64,000 nucleotides of DNA from Bacillota bacterium (GTDB lineage Bacteria; Bacillota_I; Bacilli_A; RF39; UBA660): the NCBI GenBank assembly GCA_015059405.1, contig SVAL01000001.1:136032-200031 (forward strand). Direction: 5' to 3'. A program made the position numbers and the translations under genes. This document shows positions 33,160 to 45,246 of this stretch, piece after piece (the first letter of the stretch is position 1; the number at the start of each line of letters is the position of its first letter). The notes beneath the pieces are model-generated. The model searched no databases, was not told where the DNA came from, and saw nothing but the letters and a program-made list of their open reading frames with translations.

Positions 33160-34377
33160 ATGAATGAACTTTTGGCTAGAAAGATGAATCCTAAGAGTTT
33201 AAAAGATGTAGTTGGACAAACTCATCTTATTGGCGAAAATAAAATATTATCTAACTTAGTAAAAAATGGTAGAATTTTTTCAATGATTTTGTATGGGCCA
33301 CCAGGTATTGGCAAGACCTCTATTGCTACTGCGATTGTTAATGATTTGGGATGCCAATATAGGTTTTTAAATGCTACTATTAATAATAAAAAAGATTTTG
33401 ATACTGTAGTTGAGGAAGCAAAAATGTTTGATGGTTTAGTTCTTATTATGGATGAAATTCATCGTTTAAACAAGGATAAACAAGATTTACTTCTTCCACA
33501 ACTTGAAAGTGGTTTAATTACATTAATTGGTATGACTACATCTAATCCTTATCACGCTATTAATCCTGCTATTAGAAGTAGATGTCAGATATATCAATTA
33601 GAACCTTTAAGTACTGATGATATTGTTTATGCTTTAAATAAAGCAATTGATAGTAAAAATTTACCAGATATAAAAATAGATGATGAATCTATTAATTATA
33701 TTGCTAAGCTTTCTGGTAATGATTTAAGATATGCATATAATTTACTTGAGGTTGCCTACTACTCTACTAGTGATAAAAAAATAAATATAGAGATATTAAA
33801 AAAGATTAATAATAAACCAGCTTTAGTTAGTGATAAAGATGGTGATGGACATTATGATTTATTAAGTGCTTTTCAAAAATCTATTAGAGGTAGTGATGTT
33901 GATGCTTCTCTACACTATTTAGGAAGACTTATTGAATTTGGTGATCTTGATAGTATTTATAGAAGAATGAGTGTTATTTGTTATGAAGATATTGGTCTTG
34001 CTAATCCTAATATGGGACCTAGGGTAATGGCTGCAATTTCTGCTTGTGAACTTGTTGGGTTGCCTGAGGCAAGAATTCCTCTTGGAGAAATTGTAGTTGA
34101 ACTTGCACTATCTCCTAAATCTAATACTGCTCACGTTGCTTTAGATAAAGCTTTAGAAGATATAGAAAAAGGAAATGTTGGTCCTATTCCTGATGTTATT
34201 AAGATTAATACTACTACATATAAATATCCTCATGATTATCCAGGTAGTTATGTTGTACAACAATATATGCCAGATAATATTAAAAATAAGAAATATTATA
34301 TTCCAAAAGATAGTGGATATGAAATTAATTTTAAACAGGTTTATGATAAGATTGAAAGATTAAAAAAGAAGAAATAA
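33160..34377 (+). CDS. rarA: Replication-associated recombination protein A (MgsA)
   Basis: This clamp-loader-like AAA+ ATPase acts at stalled forks. The 405-residue product has Walker A GPPGIGKTS, Walker B LIMDEIHRLNKDKQD, the sensor I TTSNP and the family C-terminus (DGDGHYDLLSAFQKSIRGSDVDASLHYLGRL, then YPHDYPGSYVVQQYMPD). ATG 33160 is chosen over GTG 33151, which lacks a spaced RBS. It is one of two plus genes right of the dif-like site. Confidence 0.95.
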   Translation: MNELLARKMNPKSLKDVVGQTHLIGENKILSNLVKNGRIFSMILYGPPGIGKTSIATAIVNDLGCQYRFLNATINNKKDFDTVVEEAKMFDGLVLIMDEIHRLNKDKQDLLLPQLESGLITLIGMTTSNPYHAINPAIRSRCQIYQLEPLSTDDIVYALNKAIDSKNLPDIKIDDESINYIAKLSGNDLRYAYNLLEVAYYSTSDKKINIEILKKINNKPALVSDKDGDGHYDLLSAFQKSIRGSDVDASLHYLGRLIEFGDLDSIYRRMSVICYEDIGLANPNMGPRVMAAISACELVGLPEARIPLGEIVVELALSPKSNTAHVALDKALEDIEKGNVGPIPDVIKINTTTYKYPHDYPGSYVVQQYMPDNIKNKKYYIPKDSGYEINFKQVYDKIERLKKKK

Positions 34378-34398
34378 ATTATTTCTTCTTTTCTTTTT
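34362..34398. terminator. Bidirectional terminator
   Basis: AAGAAGAAAT and ATTTCTTCTT flank the converging stops of rarA (34377) and the minus-strand gene at 34379. Confidence 0.7.
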
Positions 34399-34819
34399 TT
34401 GTTGATTTAGTTTTTGCTTCTTTTACTTCTTCATTTTTAGTTTCTAAATATTCTTTTATTTTATATGTTTGATATAGTAAAAGTGCTCTGTTTTTTAATG
34501 AATTTGCATATAACAAACATGCTCCAACCTCTGCTAAAATCGTAAATGGTAGGAATAGATAAAGATCTTCATTATCCATTGCGATAAATAGAATTAGTAA
34601 TACTATAGCTATAACGATTGATGCAATAACCATGCTTTTTGCAAGTCTTAAGAAAAAATTAATATTATTTATTGTTTCAGAATCAAGATCTGGTAATTGT
34701 TGTTTTGGTTGTTCGGTTTGCCATAGTGGTGCTTGAGTATTATAATTGTAATTATTGTTAAAGTTTGCATTAAAATTGTCATTAAATCCATTATTAATAT
34801 TATTTATATTATTGTTCAT
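34379..34819 (-). CDS. Small two-span membrane protein, unknown
   Basis: The 146 residues start with an Asn-rich stretch (NNNINNINNGFNDNFNANFN), followed by a Gln/Pro linker, two spans (MVIASIVIAIVLLILFIAM and FLPFTILAEVGACLLYA) and a Lys-rich tail. I know no family. Asn-rich N-termini recur in this genome (44649, 14533). RBS GGGG; it has its own short transcript. Confidence 0.55.
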   Translation of the reverse strand: MNNNINNINNGFNDNFNANFNNNYNYNTQAPLWQTEQPKQQLPDLDSETINNINFFLRLAKSMVIASIVIAIVLLILFIAMDNEDLYLFLPFTILAEVGACLLYANSLKNRALLLYQTYKIKEYLETKNEEVKEAKTKSTKKEKKK

Positions 34820-34861
34820 AAGAATACCCCCAAACTAATTATAACACAAACTAATTTTAAA

Positions 34862-34888
34862 AAGAAAAAAAGTAGATTTCTCTACTTA
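34862..34888 (-). terminator. Terminator downstream of dnaJ
   Basis: Minus strand: AAGTAGA and TCTACTT overlapping the dnaJ stop, then a run of Ts (34870-34864). Confidence 0.8.
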
Positions 34889-36010
34889 ATTATTTTTTAC
34901 AAATTTATTAAATTCATTTATTTCTTTATCTTCTAAATTAGTATCAGCTAATTTTTCAAATAATTTCTTTTGTTCGTGTGTTAGTTTTTCTGGGAACTTA
35001 ACATCTAAAACAACATACATATCACCTTTGTGTTTAGTTGTTTCGTTATGAATTCCTTTATCTTTGATACGATGCTTATCACCAGTATTAGAACCAGCTG
35101 GTATATTTAATTTTATATTTCCCTTAATTGTAGGAATAGTCTTTTTACATCCTAATGCTGCTTCTGTTACTGTGATTGGTACACGTAAGTAAATGTCATC
35201 TTCATCTCTTTCAAAATATTTATGATCTTTAACAGAAAATTCTAAGTATAAATCTCCATTAGGTCCACCGTTTGTTCCAGCTTCTCCTTTTCCGCTTAGT
35301 CTTAATCTATTACCATTGTCAACACCAGCAGGAATTGTTACATTTAGTGTTTTATCTTTTATAACTTTACCTTTTCCATTACATTCAGTACATTTTCTTT
35401 TATATGTTTTACCTTTACCTAAACAATCAGGACAAGTTGTACGTGTCATAAAACTACCAAATAAACTTCTTTGTTGTTGGGTGATAGTTCCACTACCATG
35501 ACAAGTTGAACATGTTTCAGAATCGAATCCACCTTCTCCATCACATTCACTACATTTTTCACTTACAGTAACATTTATTTGCTTTTCACATCCAAATATT
35601 GCTTCTTCAAAGTCAAGTTTTATATGAATTAATTTATCATTTCCTCTTGTTTTTGAAGAACGTTGTGATGAACCGCTTGAACCAAATCCAAAACTATTTC
35701 CAAAAATATTATCAAAAATATCTGAAAAGTCAAAGTCTTGTGCATTGAATCCACTATATCCACCACCATACCCACCAGCAGCTTGATTAAAGGCATCATG
35801 TCCGAATTGATCATATTGTTTTCTTTTATTTTCATCTGATAAAACGGAATATGCTTCTTGTACTTCTTTAAATTTTGCTTCGGCATTTTCTTCTTTACAA
35901 ATGTCTGGATGATATTGTTTTGCTAGTTTTCTAAATGCACTTTTTATTTCAGCATCACTAGCATTTTTACTTACTCCAAGCACGTCGTAGTAATCTCTAC
36001 TATTTGCCAT
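34886..36010 (-). CDS. dnaJ: Chaperone DnaJ (Hsp40)
   Basis: The co-chaperone stimulates DnaK ATPase. The 374-residue product has a J domain with HPD (YHPDICKEE, about residue 33), a Gly/Phe-rich linker (to about 105), four zinc motifs [32 protein letters not shown], and the C-terminal substrate domains. It is separated from dnaK by pepF. RBS AGAGGTG. Confidence 0.98.
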   Translation of the reverse strand: MANSRDYYDVLGVSKNASDAEIKSAFRKLAKQYHPDICKEENAEAKFKEVQEAYSVLSDENKRKQYDQFGHDAFNQAAGGYGGGYSGFNAQDFDFSDIFDNIFGNSFGFGSSGSSQRSSKTRGNDKLIHIKLDFEEAIFGCEKQINVTVSEKCSECDGEGGFDSETCSTCHGSGTITQQQRSLFGSFMTRTTCPDCLGKGKTYKRKCTECNGKGKVIKDKTLNVTIPAGVDNGNRLRLSGKGEAGTNGGPNGDLYLEFSVKDHKYFERDEDDIYLRVPITVTEAALGCKKTIPTIKGNIKLNIPAGSNTGDKHRIKDKGIHNETTKHKGDMYVVLDVKFPEKLTHEQKKLFEKLADTNLEDKEINEFNKFVKNN

Positions 36011-36011
36011 T

Positions 36012-37820
36012 TTACTTCACCTCTATACTATCGTATATGCTTTCAAATTTATTTAATAATTCATCAAAATATTTTATTGCATTTTCATATACTTCTTTAT
36101 CTTCTAAATTAATTCCTAAAACTTCAAATGCTTCTTTAGGCCATTTATCACTACCTACTTTTAAGAATTTCAAGTAGTTATTTAACATTTCTTTATCCCC
36201 TGATAATATTTTAGATGCTACTGTTGCTGCTACTGCAATACATATAGCATAACTATATAAGTAGAAATTCATATAATAATGACTTCTTCTAATCCATCCG
36301 TTTTTACAATATTCATCATCTAATTCTACAGTATTTCCATAATATTGTTTTAATAATTTATGTGTTGCTTCATCCATAAATTCTTTAGTAATTGGACTGT
36401 TATTTTTAACTGTTTCATACATTTCTTGTTCTGTTTTACCTTCTCTTACTGCTTCATATAGATTTGATATTATAACATCAATTATATTTGCTAAACCAGT
36501 TAATTTTTCTTGGTTAGTTTCTGAGTTTTCAGCAAGGTAACTTGATAATAGACATTCATTTGTTAATGATGCTACTTCAGCTATTATTGATGATGCATGT
36601 CGGTATTGAGGTGGATTATTCTCTTTAATGTATTGATGATGTACATTGTGACCACCTTCGTGTGCAATTGTTGATACACCTTCTAAAGTACCATTAAAAC
36701 TCATTAATATTCTAGAATCTTGGTCGATTGTAGAGAAAGAATATGCACCACTACATTTTCCTTTATATTGACAATAATCTATGTAATGGTTATCAAATAT
36801 CTTTTTAAACTTTTCTTGATATTCTTCTCCAAGTGGTTTTATAGCATTTAAAATTATTTCTTGTGCTTCTTCTATTGAATATTCTTTGTCGCTATTTGCT
36901 ATATCTATGTATAAGTCATATGGATACATTTTATCTAATTTTAATACTTTTTTTCTTATATTATAGTATTTTTGCATTTTATCTAGATTTTCTTCTGTTG
37001 TTTGTTTTAATGTTTCAAATACTTTATTACTTAAATTTAATCCAAATAGTCTTGCTTCCCATGAGTCATTAAAATGTCTTATTTTTGCTAATTTATCTTC
37101 CATATTTACATAACTATTTAATAGACTTGCATTAGTTGAGCTATATTGAGTTAATACTTTATTAAACTTTTCATATATTTCTTTTCTTATTTCTCTATTT
37201 TTATTATGCATTAAGAAGCGATAATTGTTAGATGCAATTTCTTGGGTTGTACCATCTTCTAAAGTGATACTTCCATAATTATGTTGACTATTTAAGATAT
37301 TAGAAGAAATATCATCATAACTATTCATTGCATTAGTTAGTGTTGAGATTATTTTTTCTTCTGATTCAGATAAAATGTGTTCTTTTTCTCTATATATGTC
37401 ATCTAAATTGGCTTTAAATTCATTTAATTTTGGTTCTTTTATAAATAATTGGTCATATTCTTCTTTATTTAACTTTAATAATTCTGGTGCGAAGAAACTA
37501 GTATTATTTTCTAAGGTTGTATATAGATTTTCAGCTTTATTTTTTTTATCGATACTACTTGCCACACCTAGTTCTTGATCATTTATTAAAAATGCATAAG
37601 CGTATAGGTCTTGACATAAAGATGATGTTTTTATTTCTTTATTTAAGAATTCATATAGTTTTTTAGCATCTTTAGTACAATTTATATATTCTTCTAATTC
37701 ATTAACTTTTTTTGTTGCTTCTTCTATTCTTTCATAAAAGTCATTATCGTCTTTAAAGAAAGCGGATAAATCCCATTTATATTTATCTGGTACTTCTTTT
37801 CTACTGTTATATTTTTGCAT
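36012..37820 (-). CDS. pepF: Oligoendopeptidase F
   Basis: An M3-family zinc metallopeptidase that cleaves short peptides in the cytosol. The 602-residue product has the zinc motif in [11 protein letters not shown] (HExxH form HEGGH) and the usual N-terminal start [16 protein letters not shown]. It lies between dnaK and dnaJ, ending one base before the dnaJ start, so it is probably co-transcribed with dnaJ. Confidence 0.95.
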   Translation of the reverse strand: MQKYNSRKEVPDKYKWDLSAFFKDDNDFYERIEEATKKVNELEEYINCTKDAKKLYEFLNKEIKTSSLCQDLYAYAFLINDQELGVASSIDKKNKAENLYTTLENNTSFFAPELLKLNKEEYDQLFIKEPKLNEFKANLDDIYREKEHILSESEEKIISTLTNAMNSYDDISSNILNSQHNYGSITLEDGTTQEIASNNYRFLMHNKNREIRKEIYEKFNKVLTQYSSTNASLLNSYVNMEDKLAKIRHFNDSWEARLFGLNLSNKVFETLKQTTEENLDKMQKYYNIRKKVLKLDKMYPYDLYIDIANSDKEYSIEEAQEIILNAIKPLGEEYQEKFKKIFDNHYIDYCQYKGKCSGAYSFSTIDQDSRILMSFNGTLEGVSTIAHEGGHNVHHQYIKENNPPQYRHASSIIAEVASLTNECLLSSYLAENSETNQEKLTGLANIIDVIISNLYEAVREGKTEQEMYETVKNNSPITKEFMDEATHKLLKQYYGNTVELDDEYCKNGWIRRSHYYMNFYLYSYAICIAVAATVASKILSGDKEMLNNYLKFLKVGSDKWPKEAFEVLGINLEDKEVYENAIKYFDELLNKFESIYDSIEVK

Positions 37821-37844
37821 CCTTAGATCCTTTCCATATTTGTG

Positions 37845-37872
37845 AAAAGTTCTAGTTTCCTAGAACTTTTTC
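37845..37872 (-). terminator. Hairpin between dnaK and pepF
   Basis: AAAAGTTCTAG (37845-37855) and CTAGAACTTTT (37860-37870) form an 11-base perfect stem; on the minus strand it ends in only four Ts, so termination may be partial, lowering pepF-dnaJ relative to dnaK. Confidence 0.7.
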
Positions 37873-37884
37873 TATATATTAATT

Positions 37885-40462
<2,578 letters not shown>

Positions 40463-40473
40463 TTTTATCTCCT

Positions 40474-41466
40474 TTATTTTTCTATATTTTCTTTAATAAA
40501 TTCAAGTAGACTTACAACTCTGTCATATTCCATTCTTTTAGGACCTATAACAACTAGTTTTCCTTCTTCTTGTGGTGTTTTATAACTTGTTTCAATAACA
40601 GTCATATCCTCATCTAAATTGTTTTCTTTACCAATATAGATATTGATATCATTATTATCACTTTTTATATCACCAACAAGATTCATCATATTATCATCTT
40701 CGAGTTTATCTAAGATTCTACTTACTTTTTCGATATTGTCGAATTCTTTATGTTTTAATATGTTCTTCTTTCCTACAATATCGACATTTTTATTTGTGAA
40801 GTTATTAAATACATTATAGAATGCATTATAAAGTTTTTCATGTTCTTCAACGTAATTAGCAATTATTGGTTTAATTTCATATTCTAGTTTTTGGCTAACC
40901 TCATCAATTGGTGTTCCAACAATCATATTATTAATTAATCCAACTGTTTTTTTAACATCTGCTAAATCAATATTTGGAAGTGTTATATTCTTATGTTCTA
41001 CATACCCCATATTTGTTACTACTATAACGATTAAACTATCGTTATTTAGTGGTACAATACTTATTTCTTTTAAAGTATTTAAGTGTGATGCAGTTCCTAA
41101 TTTAATGGATGTATAATTTGTCATTTCTGATATTAATTTCAAACTTTCGGATACGCAATCACTAAATTGTAACTGATTGTTTCTAAAGATTATTTGAAGT
41201 TTTAACATATCTTCAGCACTCATTTTTTTAAGTTCCATTAAATTGTCTACATAATAGCGATAACCTTTTTCGCTTGGTATTCTACCAGATGATGTGTGAG
41301 TCTTTTCAAGTAATCCCAAGTCTTCAAGGTTTGCCATTTCACTTCTTATGGTAGCGCTTGAACAGTTAAGAGTATCACATATCAAATTAGAACCTACTGG
41401 TTTAGCAAGTTTGATATATTCTTGGACAATAATTTTTAATATATCCTTTTGTCTCTCTGTAAGCAT
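40474..41466 (-). CDS. hrcA: Heat-inducible transcription repressor HrcA
   Basis: HrcA binds CIRCE and represses class I heat-shock genes. The 330-residue product has the N-terminal winged helix (MLTERQKDILKIIVQEYI, SSATIRSEMANLEDLGLLEKTHTSSGRIPSEKGYRYYV) and the GAF-like dimer domain. It is first in hrcA-grpE-dnaK, with a CIRCE immediately upstream of its RBS AGGAGG, so it is autoregulated. Confidence 0.98.
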   Translation of the reverse strand: MLTERQKDILKIIVQEYIKLAKPVGSNLICDTLNCSSATIRSEMANLEDLGLLEKTHTSSGRIPSEKGYRYYVDNLMELKKMSAEDMLKLQIIFRNNQLQFSDCVSESLKLISEMTNYTSIKLGTASHLNTLKEISIVPLNNDSLIVIVVTNMGYVEHKNITLPNIDLADVKKTVGLINNMIVGTPIDEVSQKLEYEIKPIIANYVEEHEKLYNAFYNVFNNFTNKNVDIVGKKNILKHKEFDNIEKVSRILDKLEDDNMMNLVGDIKSDNNDINIYIGKENNLDEDMTVIETSYKTPQEEGKLVVIGPKRMEYDRVVSLLEFIKENIEK

Positions 41467-41475
41467 ACATACCTC

Positions 41476-41502
41476 CTAGCACTCTATTTCTCTCAGTGCT
41501 AA
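41476..41502 (-). promoter_or_regulatory. CIRCE operator
   Basis: CTAGCACTC, nine bases, CAGTGCTAA (plus-strand reading) matches the CIRCE consensus TTAGCACTC-N9-GAGTGCTAA with one change per arm. It overlaps the start of the mRNA and abuts the hrcA RBS. Binding site for HrcA. Confidence 0.95.
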
Positions 41503-41506
41503 TATC

Positions 41507-41534
41507 ATTATATTATTATGTTTAGCACTTGTCA
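41507..41534 (-). promoter_or_regulatory. Vegetative promoter of the hrcA operon
   Basis: Minus-strand TTGACA (41534-41529) and TATAAT (41512-41507) with a 16-base spacer. An extra CIRCE-like half site AGTGCTAA lies in the spacer. Confidence 0.85.
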
Positions 41535-41575
41535 ACTTTAATTGCTAAAATTTAGAATATTTTTTTCGACAAAAT

Positions 41576-41602
41576 AAAAAAGAAGCTTATTTTAGCTTCT
41601 CA
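41576..41602 (-). terminator. Terminator of the YgjV-like gene
   Basis: AGAAGCT and AGCTTCT (41600-41594 and 41587-41581 on minus) followed by Ts, over the stop codon. Confidence 0.8.
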
Positions 41603-42144
41603 AATTTATCTTTATCTTTCTTTTTTTCTCTTTCTTTTTTTATATCAAATCTATATATAGCAACTAGTGATGATATAAGTTCAATTGTATAATCAAATAC
41701 ACTTACATAAGCTTGTACTGCTATATTATATATAATCCAAAGTATTGATGCTACTACTGCAACTTTTCTATATAGTTTCATATCTTCTGTATATAGTGCA
41801 ACAAAGAAAATAATACTAATTATTACTGGTAAAATACTAAATACATCTGTATATGATACAAATCCAAATATAACAACTAAACTTAAAAATATTACGGCTA
41901 CATATGGAGGACATTTCTTTTTTTGTTTGTCAAAAACATAAAAAAGTATCGATCTAGTTATGCCAAATAGACTATTATTAACCCCTGCATATGCATCTAA
42001 CATTATGTATTCTAAAGTATAAAAAATATTAGCAAATATTTGAGTCTTTAAAACGTTTCCTCTTTTTTTAAATTGGAAACTTAGTGTATATAAAATAAAA
42101 GCAAAGAAAGCAAATACTTGAGCTACAATTAGTACTGTACTCAT
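41587..42144 (-). CDS. YgjV family membrane protein
   Basis: The 185-residue product has about six spans and the family-like N-terminus AQVFAFFAFILYTLSFQFKKRGNVLKTQIFANIFYTLEYIMLDAY. YgjV proteins are of unknown function. Its start overlaps the preceding stop (ATGA at 42141-42144), so it is translationally coupled to the phospholipase C-like gene. Confidence 0.75.
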   Translation of the reverse strand: MSTVLIVAQVFAFFAFILYTLSFQFKKRGNVLKTQIFANIFYTLEYIMLDAYAGVNNSLFGITRSILFYVFDKQKKKCPPYVAVIFLSLVVIFGFVSYTDVFSILPVIISIIFFVALYTEDMKLYRKVAVVASILWIIYNIAVQAYVSVFDYTIELISSLVAIYRFDIKKEREKKKDKDKFEKLK

Positions 42145-42782
42145 TCTATCACACCTATTTCTTTTAGATTATTTATAAATTCTTTAGTAGTATATTCAAT
42201 ATATCTACATATACCATCTTTATTAAATATAATTGTTCCTCTTTCTTTTGATTCTTCAATTATTAGCCCCATTTTATCTATTATTATACTTAACTTATCA
42301 ATTGGAATTTCTTCTATTTCTGAATTTATTATTGGTGCTTCTTCATAAAATAAAGATAAATCTAAATCATATTCATCTATCATTTGAATATTTAGATTTG
42401 TATAGTCATTATATAATAATTTTACAATTACTTCTGGTTTAAATTTTTTCTTTTCACCAGTTATGTATGTAACTTCTTCATCTTCGAACTTACAATATTC
42501 TGGCATGAATATTCCAAACCAAATCATGTCAGCAAATAAATGACAATAGTATCCTAAATTAAAATCATTATCTTTAAGAGAATTTTTATATTTATCTAGA
42601 AATCTATCTAATTCTGGGATATCTCTTTCAACATTTTCTAGGAAATGAGAATATAGTTTTGATTCCCCTACTTGTTTACTTATATCTGGTGCGATACTTC
42701 CTAATAAAAACTCTTTTTCATTTCTCTTTAATATTTCATTTGCGCATTTAGCCACACAAAGATGTATTATTGCTGATGCCAT
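42141..42782 (-). CDS. Zinc-dependent phospholipase C-like protein
   Basis: The 213-residue product fits the zinc-dependent phospholipase C-like family: an early His (SAIIHLCVAK), LLGSIAPDIS, then YYCHLFADMIWF, with His and Asp as likely metal ligands. The start at 42782 (MASAIIH) follows GGTGATAAT; six upstream codons are dropped. There is no signal peptide, so a cytosolic hydrolase is more likely than a toxin. Stop is TGA. Confidence 0.7.
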   Translation of the reverse strand: MASAIIHLCVAKCANEILKRNEKEFLLGSIAPDISKQVGESKLYSHFLENVERDIPELDRFLDKYKNSLKDNDFNLGYYCHLFADMIWFGIFMPEYCKFEDEEVTYITGEKKKFKPEVIVKLLYNDYTNLNIQMIDEYDLDLSLFYEEAPIINSEIEEIPIDKLSIIIDKMGLIIEESKERGTIIFNKDGICRYIEYTTKEFINNLKEIGVIE

Positions 42783-42851
42783 ATTATCACCTATTATCAT
42801 TATAACAAAAAAAGGTATAAATTGACATTTACCTTTTTCCTTTTGACAATA

Positions 42852-43532
42852 TTAGACATATTTTAAATATTTAATAATATAATTATCTTTTTTGGTTGTT
42901 TTTTCTATTCCAATAAATTTATATTTACCAAATTTTCTTATACTAAATATATCATTTTCTTTCAATGTATAAGAACTTTTAGTTAATAGTTCATGATTTA
43001 TTAATATTTCTTTATTTTTAATTTTATCTATAATACTACTTCTATTAGTATTAGTGATTCTTGAAATAATGGTATCAATTCTTAAAGATGAAACAATACA
43101 TGAGTATTCTTCATAATTTTGATGATAATCTTTTAAAGTATCTATATCTATTTCTTCTAATTCTACAGGTGTATTTTTTATAAATAAAAGATTTGATTTT
43201 ATATATTTGGCTATTATATCTAAAACAAATATGTAATATTTATTATTGTCGACAATTATATCACCAAATACTTCATTTGTGATATTTAATGAAAAGATAG
43301 TTCCTAGTATATCTTGATGTCTTAATGGAATTTTACTTTTTATTTCAAATAGAATTACTTTTGGTAGTTTGTTTTGATATAAAATGACTTTATTACTTTC
43401 GGGATATGGATAATAAACGTTATATTCATTTCTTTTAAGATGACCTTTTATTTTTATTACTTCTGTTGGATCTAGAAAAAAAGTATGTTCACCACGTTTA
43501 ATTTTATCAATATTTTTCTTAATATTATACAT
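42852..43532 (-). CDS. YlmH-like RNA-binding protein with S4 domain
   Basis: The 226 residues end in an S4 RNA-binding domain (LRIDTIISRITNTNRSSIIDKIKNKEILINHELL, then YTLKENDIFSIRKFGKYKFIG). The N-terminal two thirds match YlmH, a division-cluster protein reported to help rescue stalled ribosomes. It stands alone here, away from any division genes. Confidence 0.8.
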   Translation of the reverse strand: MYNIKKNIDKIKRGEHTFFLDPTEVIKIKGHLKRNEYNVYYPYPESNKVILYQNKLPKVILFEIKSKIPLRHQDILGTIFSLNITNEVFGDIIVDNNKYYIFVLDIIAKYIKSNLLFIKNTPVELEEIDIDTLKDYHQNYEEYSCIVSSLRIDTIISRITNTNRSSIIDKIKNKEILINHELLTKSSYTLKENDIFSIRKFGKYKFIGIEKTTKKDNYIIKYLKYV

Positions 43533-43562
43533 AAAACCACCTATTTAATTATAATATAATTT

Positions 43563-43596
43563 CAAAAGAAAAAGAAGATATTAACTATCTCCTTCT
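43563..43596 (-). terminator. Terminator after the SpoIVB-like gene
   Basis: GGAGATA and TATCTTC pair on the minus strand and lead into a T-rich tail; short stem, moderate support. Confidence 0.55.
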
Positions 43597-44570
43597 TCTA
43601 ACATAGTGGTAATAAAGATTCCATATCCCATATTACTTTTAGTTTGAATTGCATGGGTTACAGCACCAACAATTTTATTATTTTGGACTATTGGGCTACC
43701 ACTCATTCCTTTAATAACACCACCAGTTTTATTTATTAAGTTTTTATCTGTTATTTCAAATAGAATATTTTTTGTTTTAGTATTTTGATTTACTGCGACG
43801 ATATTAATTTCATATTTTTCTTTTTTAGTTTTATCTAATACTGTATAGATATATGCTTTACCTTCTTTTACTTCATTTTTATCTGCTACTTCAATTAAAT
43901 TATTTTGATTTAAATAACTATTATACGTACCATATATTCCGCTAGTTGTGTTTTCTTTTACTGTACCATATTTTGTTTTAATATCAATTGTTGCTTGTTT
44001 TTCGCCTGTTTTATTGGATGTTGATTTAGTAATTCCAGTTATTGAAGAAGAAAAAATCTTACCATCTTTTATTTCGACTTTTGTATTTGAGTATCCTTCT
44101 ATTATTTCATGCCCTAAAGCACCATATATTTTGGTTTCTGGGTCTATATAGGTAAGTGTTCCTATCCCACTTATTTTATCTTTAACATATAAACCAGTTT
44201 TATATACTCCTGTTTTATCTTTTTCTATTTGAAGTGTAGTTTTAATTTCTTTATTATTTCTAATTAGACTTAATTCAACTTTTTTATTACTTTTTAAGAT
44301 TGAATCAATAACATTTACCATTTCATCAATAGTATCTACATTTTTATTATTTATTTTAGTAATTCTATCTCCTATTTTAATATTATTAGTTAAATTTATG
44401 TCTTTATTATTTACTTTGTAAAAACCAACTATTATTATTCCTTGTGATTGTACTTCAATACCAATATTTTCTCCACCTAATATTACTTTATTTGAATATG
44501 CTAAAGTGGGTATTGGTATAATTAATGATAAAAATGTTAAAAATATTAGTAGTTTATTCTTTATTTTCAT
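43581..44570 (-). CDS. SpoIVB-like serine peptidase (S55) with PDZ domain
   Basis: The order is: signal peptide (LLIFLTFLSLIIPIPTLAYS), PDZ domain (about 45-120, KIGDRITKINNKNVDTIDEMV), then the S55 domain with GALGHEI (catalytic His) and GMSGSPIVQNNKIVGAVTHA (catalytic Ser). In Bacillus SpoIVB is a forespore-secreted signal that triggers sigma-K activation. The protein has 329 residues, shorter than SpoIVB (about 425). Catalytic residues are intact, so it is probably active, either in sporulation or a repurposed envelope role. Confidence 0.85.
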   Translation of the reverse strand: MKIKNKLLIFLTFLSLIIPIPTLAYSNKVILGGENIGIEVQSQGIIIVGFYKVNNKDINLTNNIKIGDRITKINNKNVDTIDEMVNVIDSILKSNKKVELSLIRNNKEIKTTLQIEKDKTGVYKTGLYVKDKISGIGTLTYIDPETKIYGALGHEIIEGYSNTKVEIKDGKIFSSSITGITKSTSNKTGEKQATIDIKTKYGTVKENTTSGIYGTYNSYLNQNNLIEVADKNEVKEGKAYIYTVLDKTKKEKYEINIVAVNQNTKTKNILFEITDKNLINKTGGVIKGMSGSPIVQNNKIVGAVTHAIQTKSNMGYGIFITTMLEEGDS

Positions 44571-44614
44571 ATTTCATCTCCTTTTTTAAAATTAAACTAC
44601 ATTATTATTTTTAA

Positions 44615-44645
44615 CATAAAAAAAATTACCATAACTGGTAATTAC
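44615..44645 (-). terminator. Terminator of the small Asn-rich gene
   Basis: AATTACC (44624-44630) and GGTAATT (44637-44643), followed on minus by eight Ts. Confidence 0.8.
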
Positions 44646-44648
44646 TTT

Positions 44649-44909
44649 TTATTTAATTCCTCTAAATTCATTATGAATCATGTTTTGTCCTTGTGAGTTC
44701 ATAATTTGTTTAGCAGGTCCTGAATTATCGCGATAAACTTTTGCGAATGGATCTTGTTTTGTTGGCATTTTATTCATACCTCCGATGTTGTTTGGTTTAC
44801 TTGCCATTCCTGCAACACTACTTGGTGCTTTGTTTATACCTGCAATATTACCTGTTTTAAAATTATTGCTAGCTGAATTAAAATTATTATTAAAACCATT
44901 ATTAAACAT
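44649..44909 (-). CDS. Small Asn/Gly/Met-rich protein, unknown
   Basis: The 86 residues are low-complexity: NNGFNNNFNSASNNF at the start and repeated GMxxKPNN/GMNKMP motifs. No membrane span and no family known to me. RBS TGGAGCG and a private terminator support a real gene. Confidence 0.5.
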   Translation of the reverse strand: MFNNGFNNNFNSASNNFKTGNIAGINKAPSSVAGMASKPNNIGGMNKMPTKQDPFAKVYRDNSGPAKQIMNSQGQNMIHNEFRGIK

Positions 44910-44991
44910 ATAATCGCTCCATTTCTAATTTGATTATATCATATATCTATATTTTTCTTTGATATTTTTATTTTACTTTACTATTTTTTAC

Positions 44992-45015
44992 AAAAAAAGA
45001 AGAATTATTCTTCTT
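44992..45015 (-). terminator. Terminator of the nusB-xseA-xseB unit
   Basis: AAGAAGAAT pairs with ATTCTTCTT across the xseB stop region with a T run on the minus strand. Confidence 0.75.
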
Positions 45016-45235
45016 CTATTTTAAATTCACTTAATGAACCATCTTTGTTTAAGATTTTGTTAACATTTTCTTCAGCATTTTTTAATTTTTCATCGCATGT
45101 TTTAGCGATTTTCATTGCTTCTGTAAATTTATTGATTGCATCATCAAGTGGAACGTTACCACTTTCTAAGTCTTTTACAATTGTTTCTAAATTATTAAGG
45201 TTTTCTTCAAAACTTAATTCTTTTTCTTTAGCCAT
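45005..45235 (-). CDS. xseB: Exonuclease VII small subunit
   Basis: The 76-residue helical protein has the family pattern SFEENLNNLETIVKDLESGNVPLDDAINKFTEAMKIAKTCDEKLKNAEENV. It binds XseA to degrade single-stranded DNA. Unusually, a membrane protein gene (45247-45861) separates it from xseA. RBS AGGAGG. Confidence 0.95.
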   Translation of the reverse strand: MAKEKELSFEENLNNLETIVKDLESGNVPLDDAINKFTEAMKIAKTCDEKLKNAEENVNKILNKDGSLSEFKIEEE

Positions 45236-45246
45236 AATTCCTCCTA

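Noticed and set aside
41518-41530. A second full CIRCE operator in the hrcA promoter spacer
   Set aside because: Only one half site (TTAGCACT) is present; the matching inverted half is missing at the right distance.
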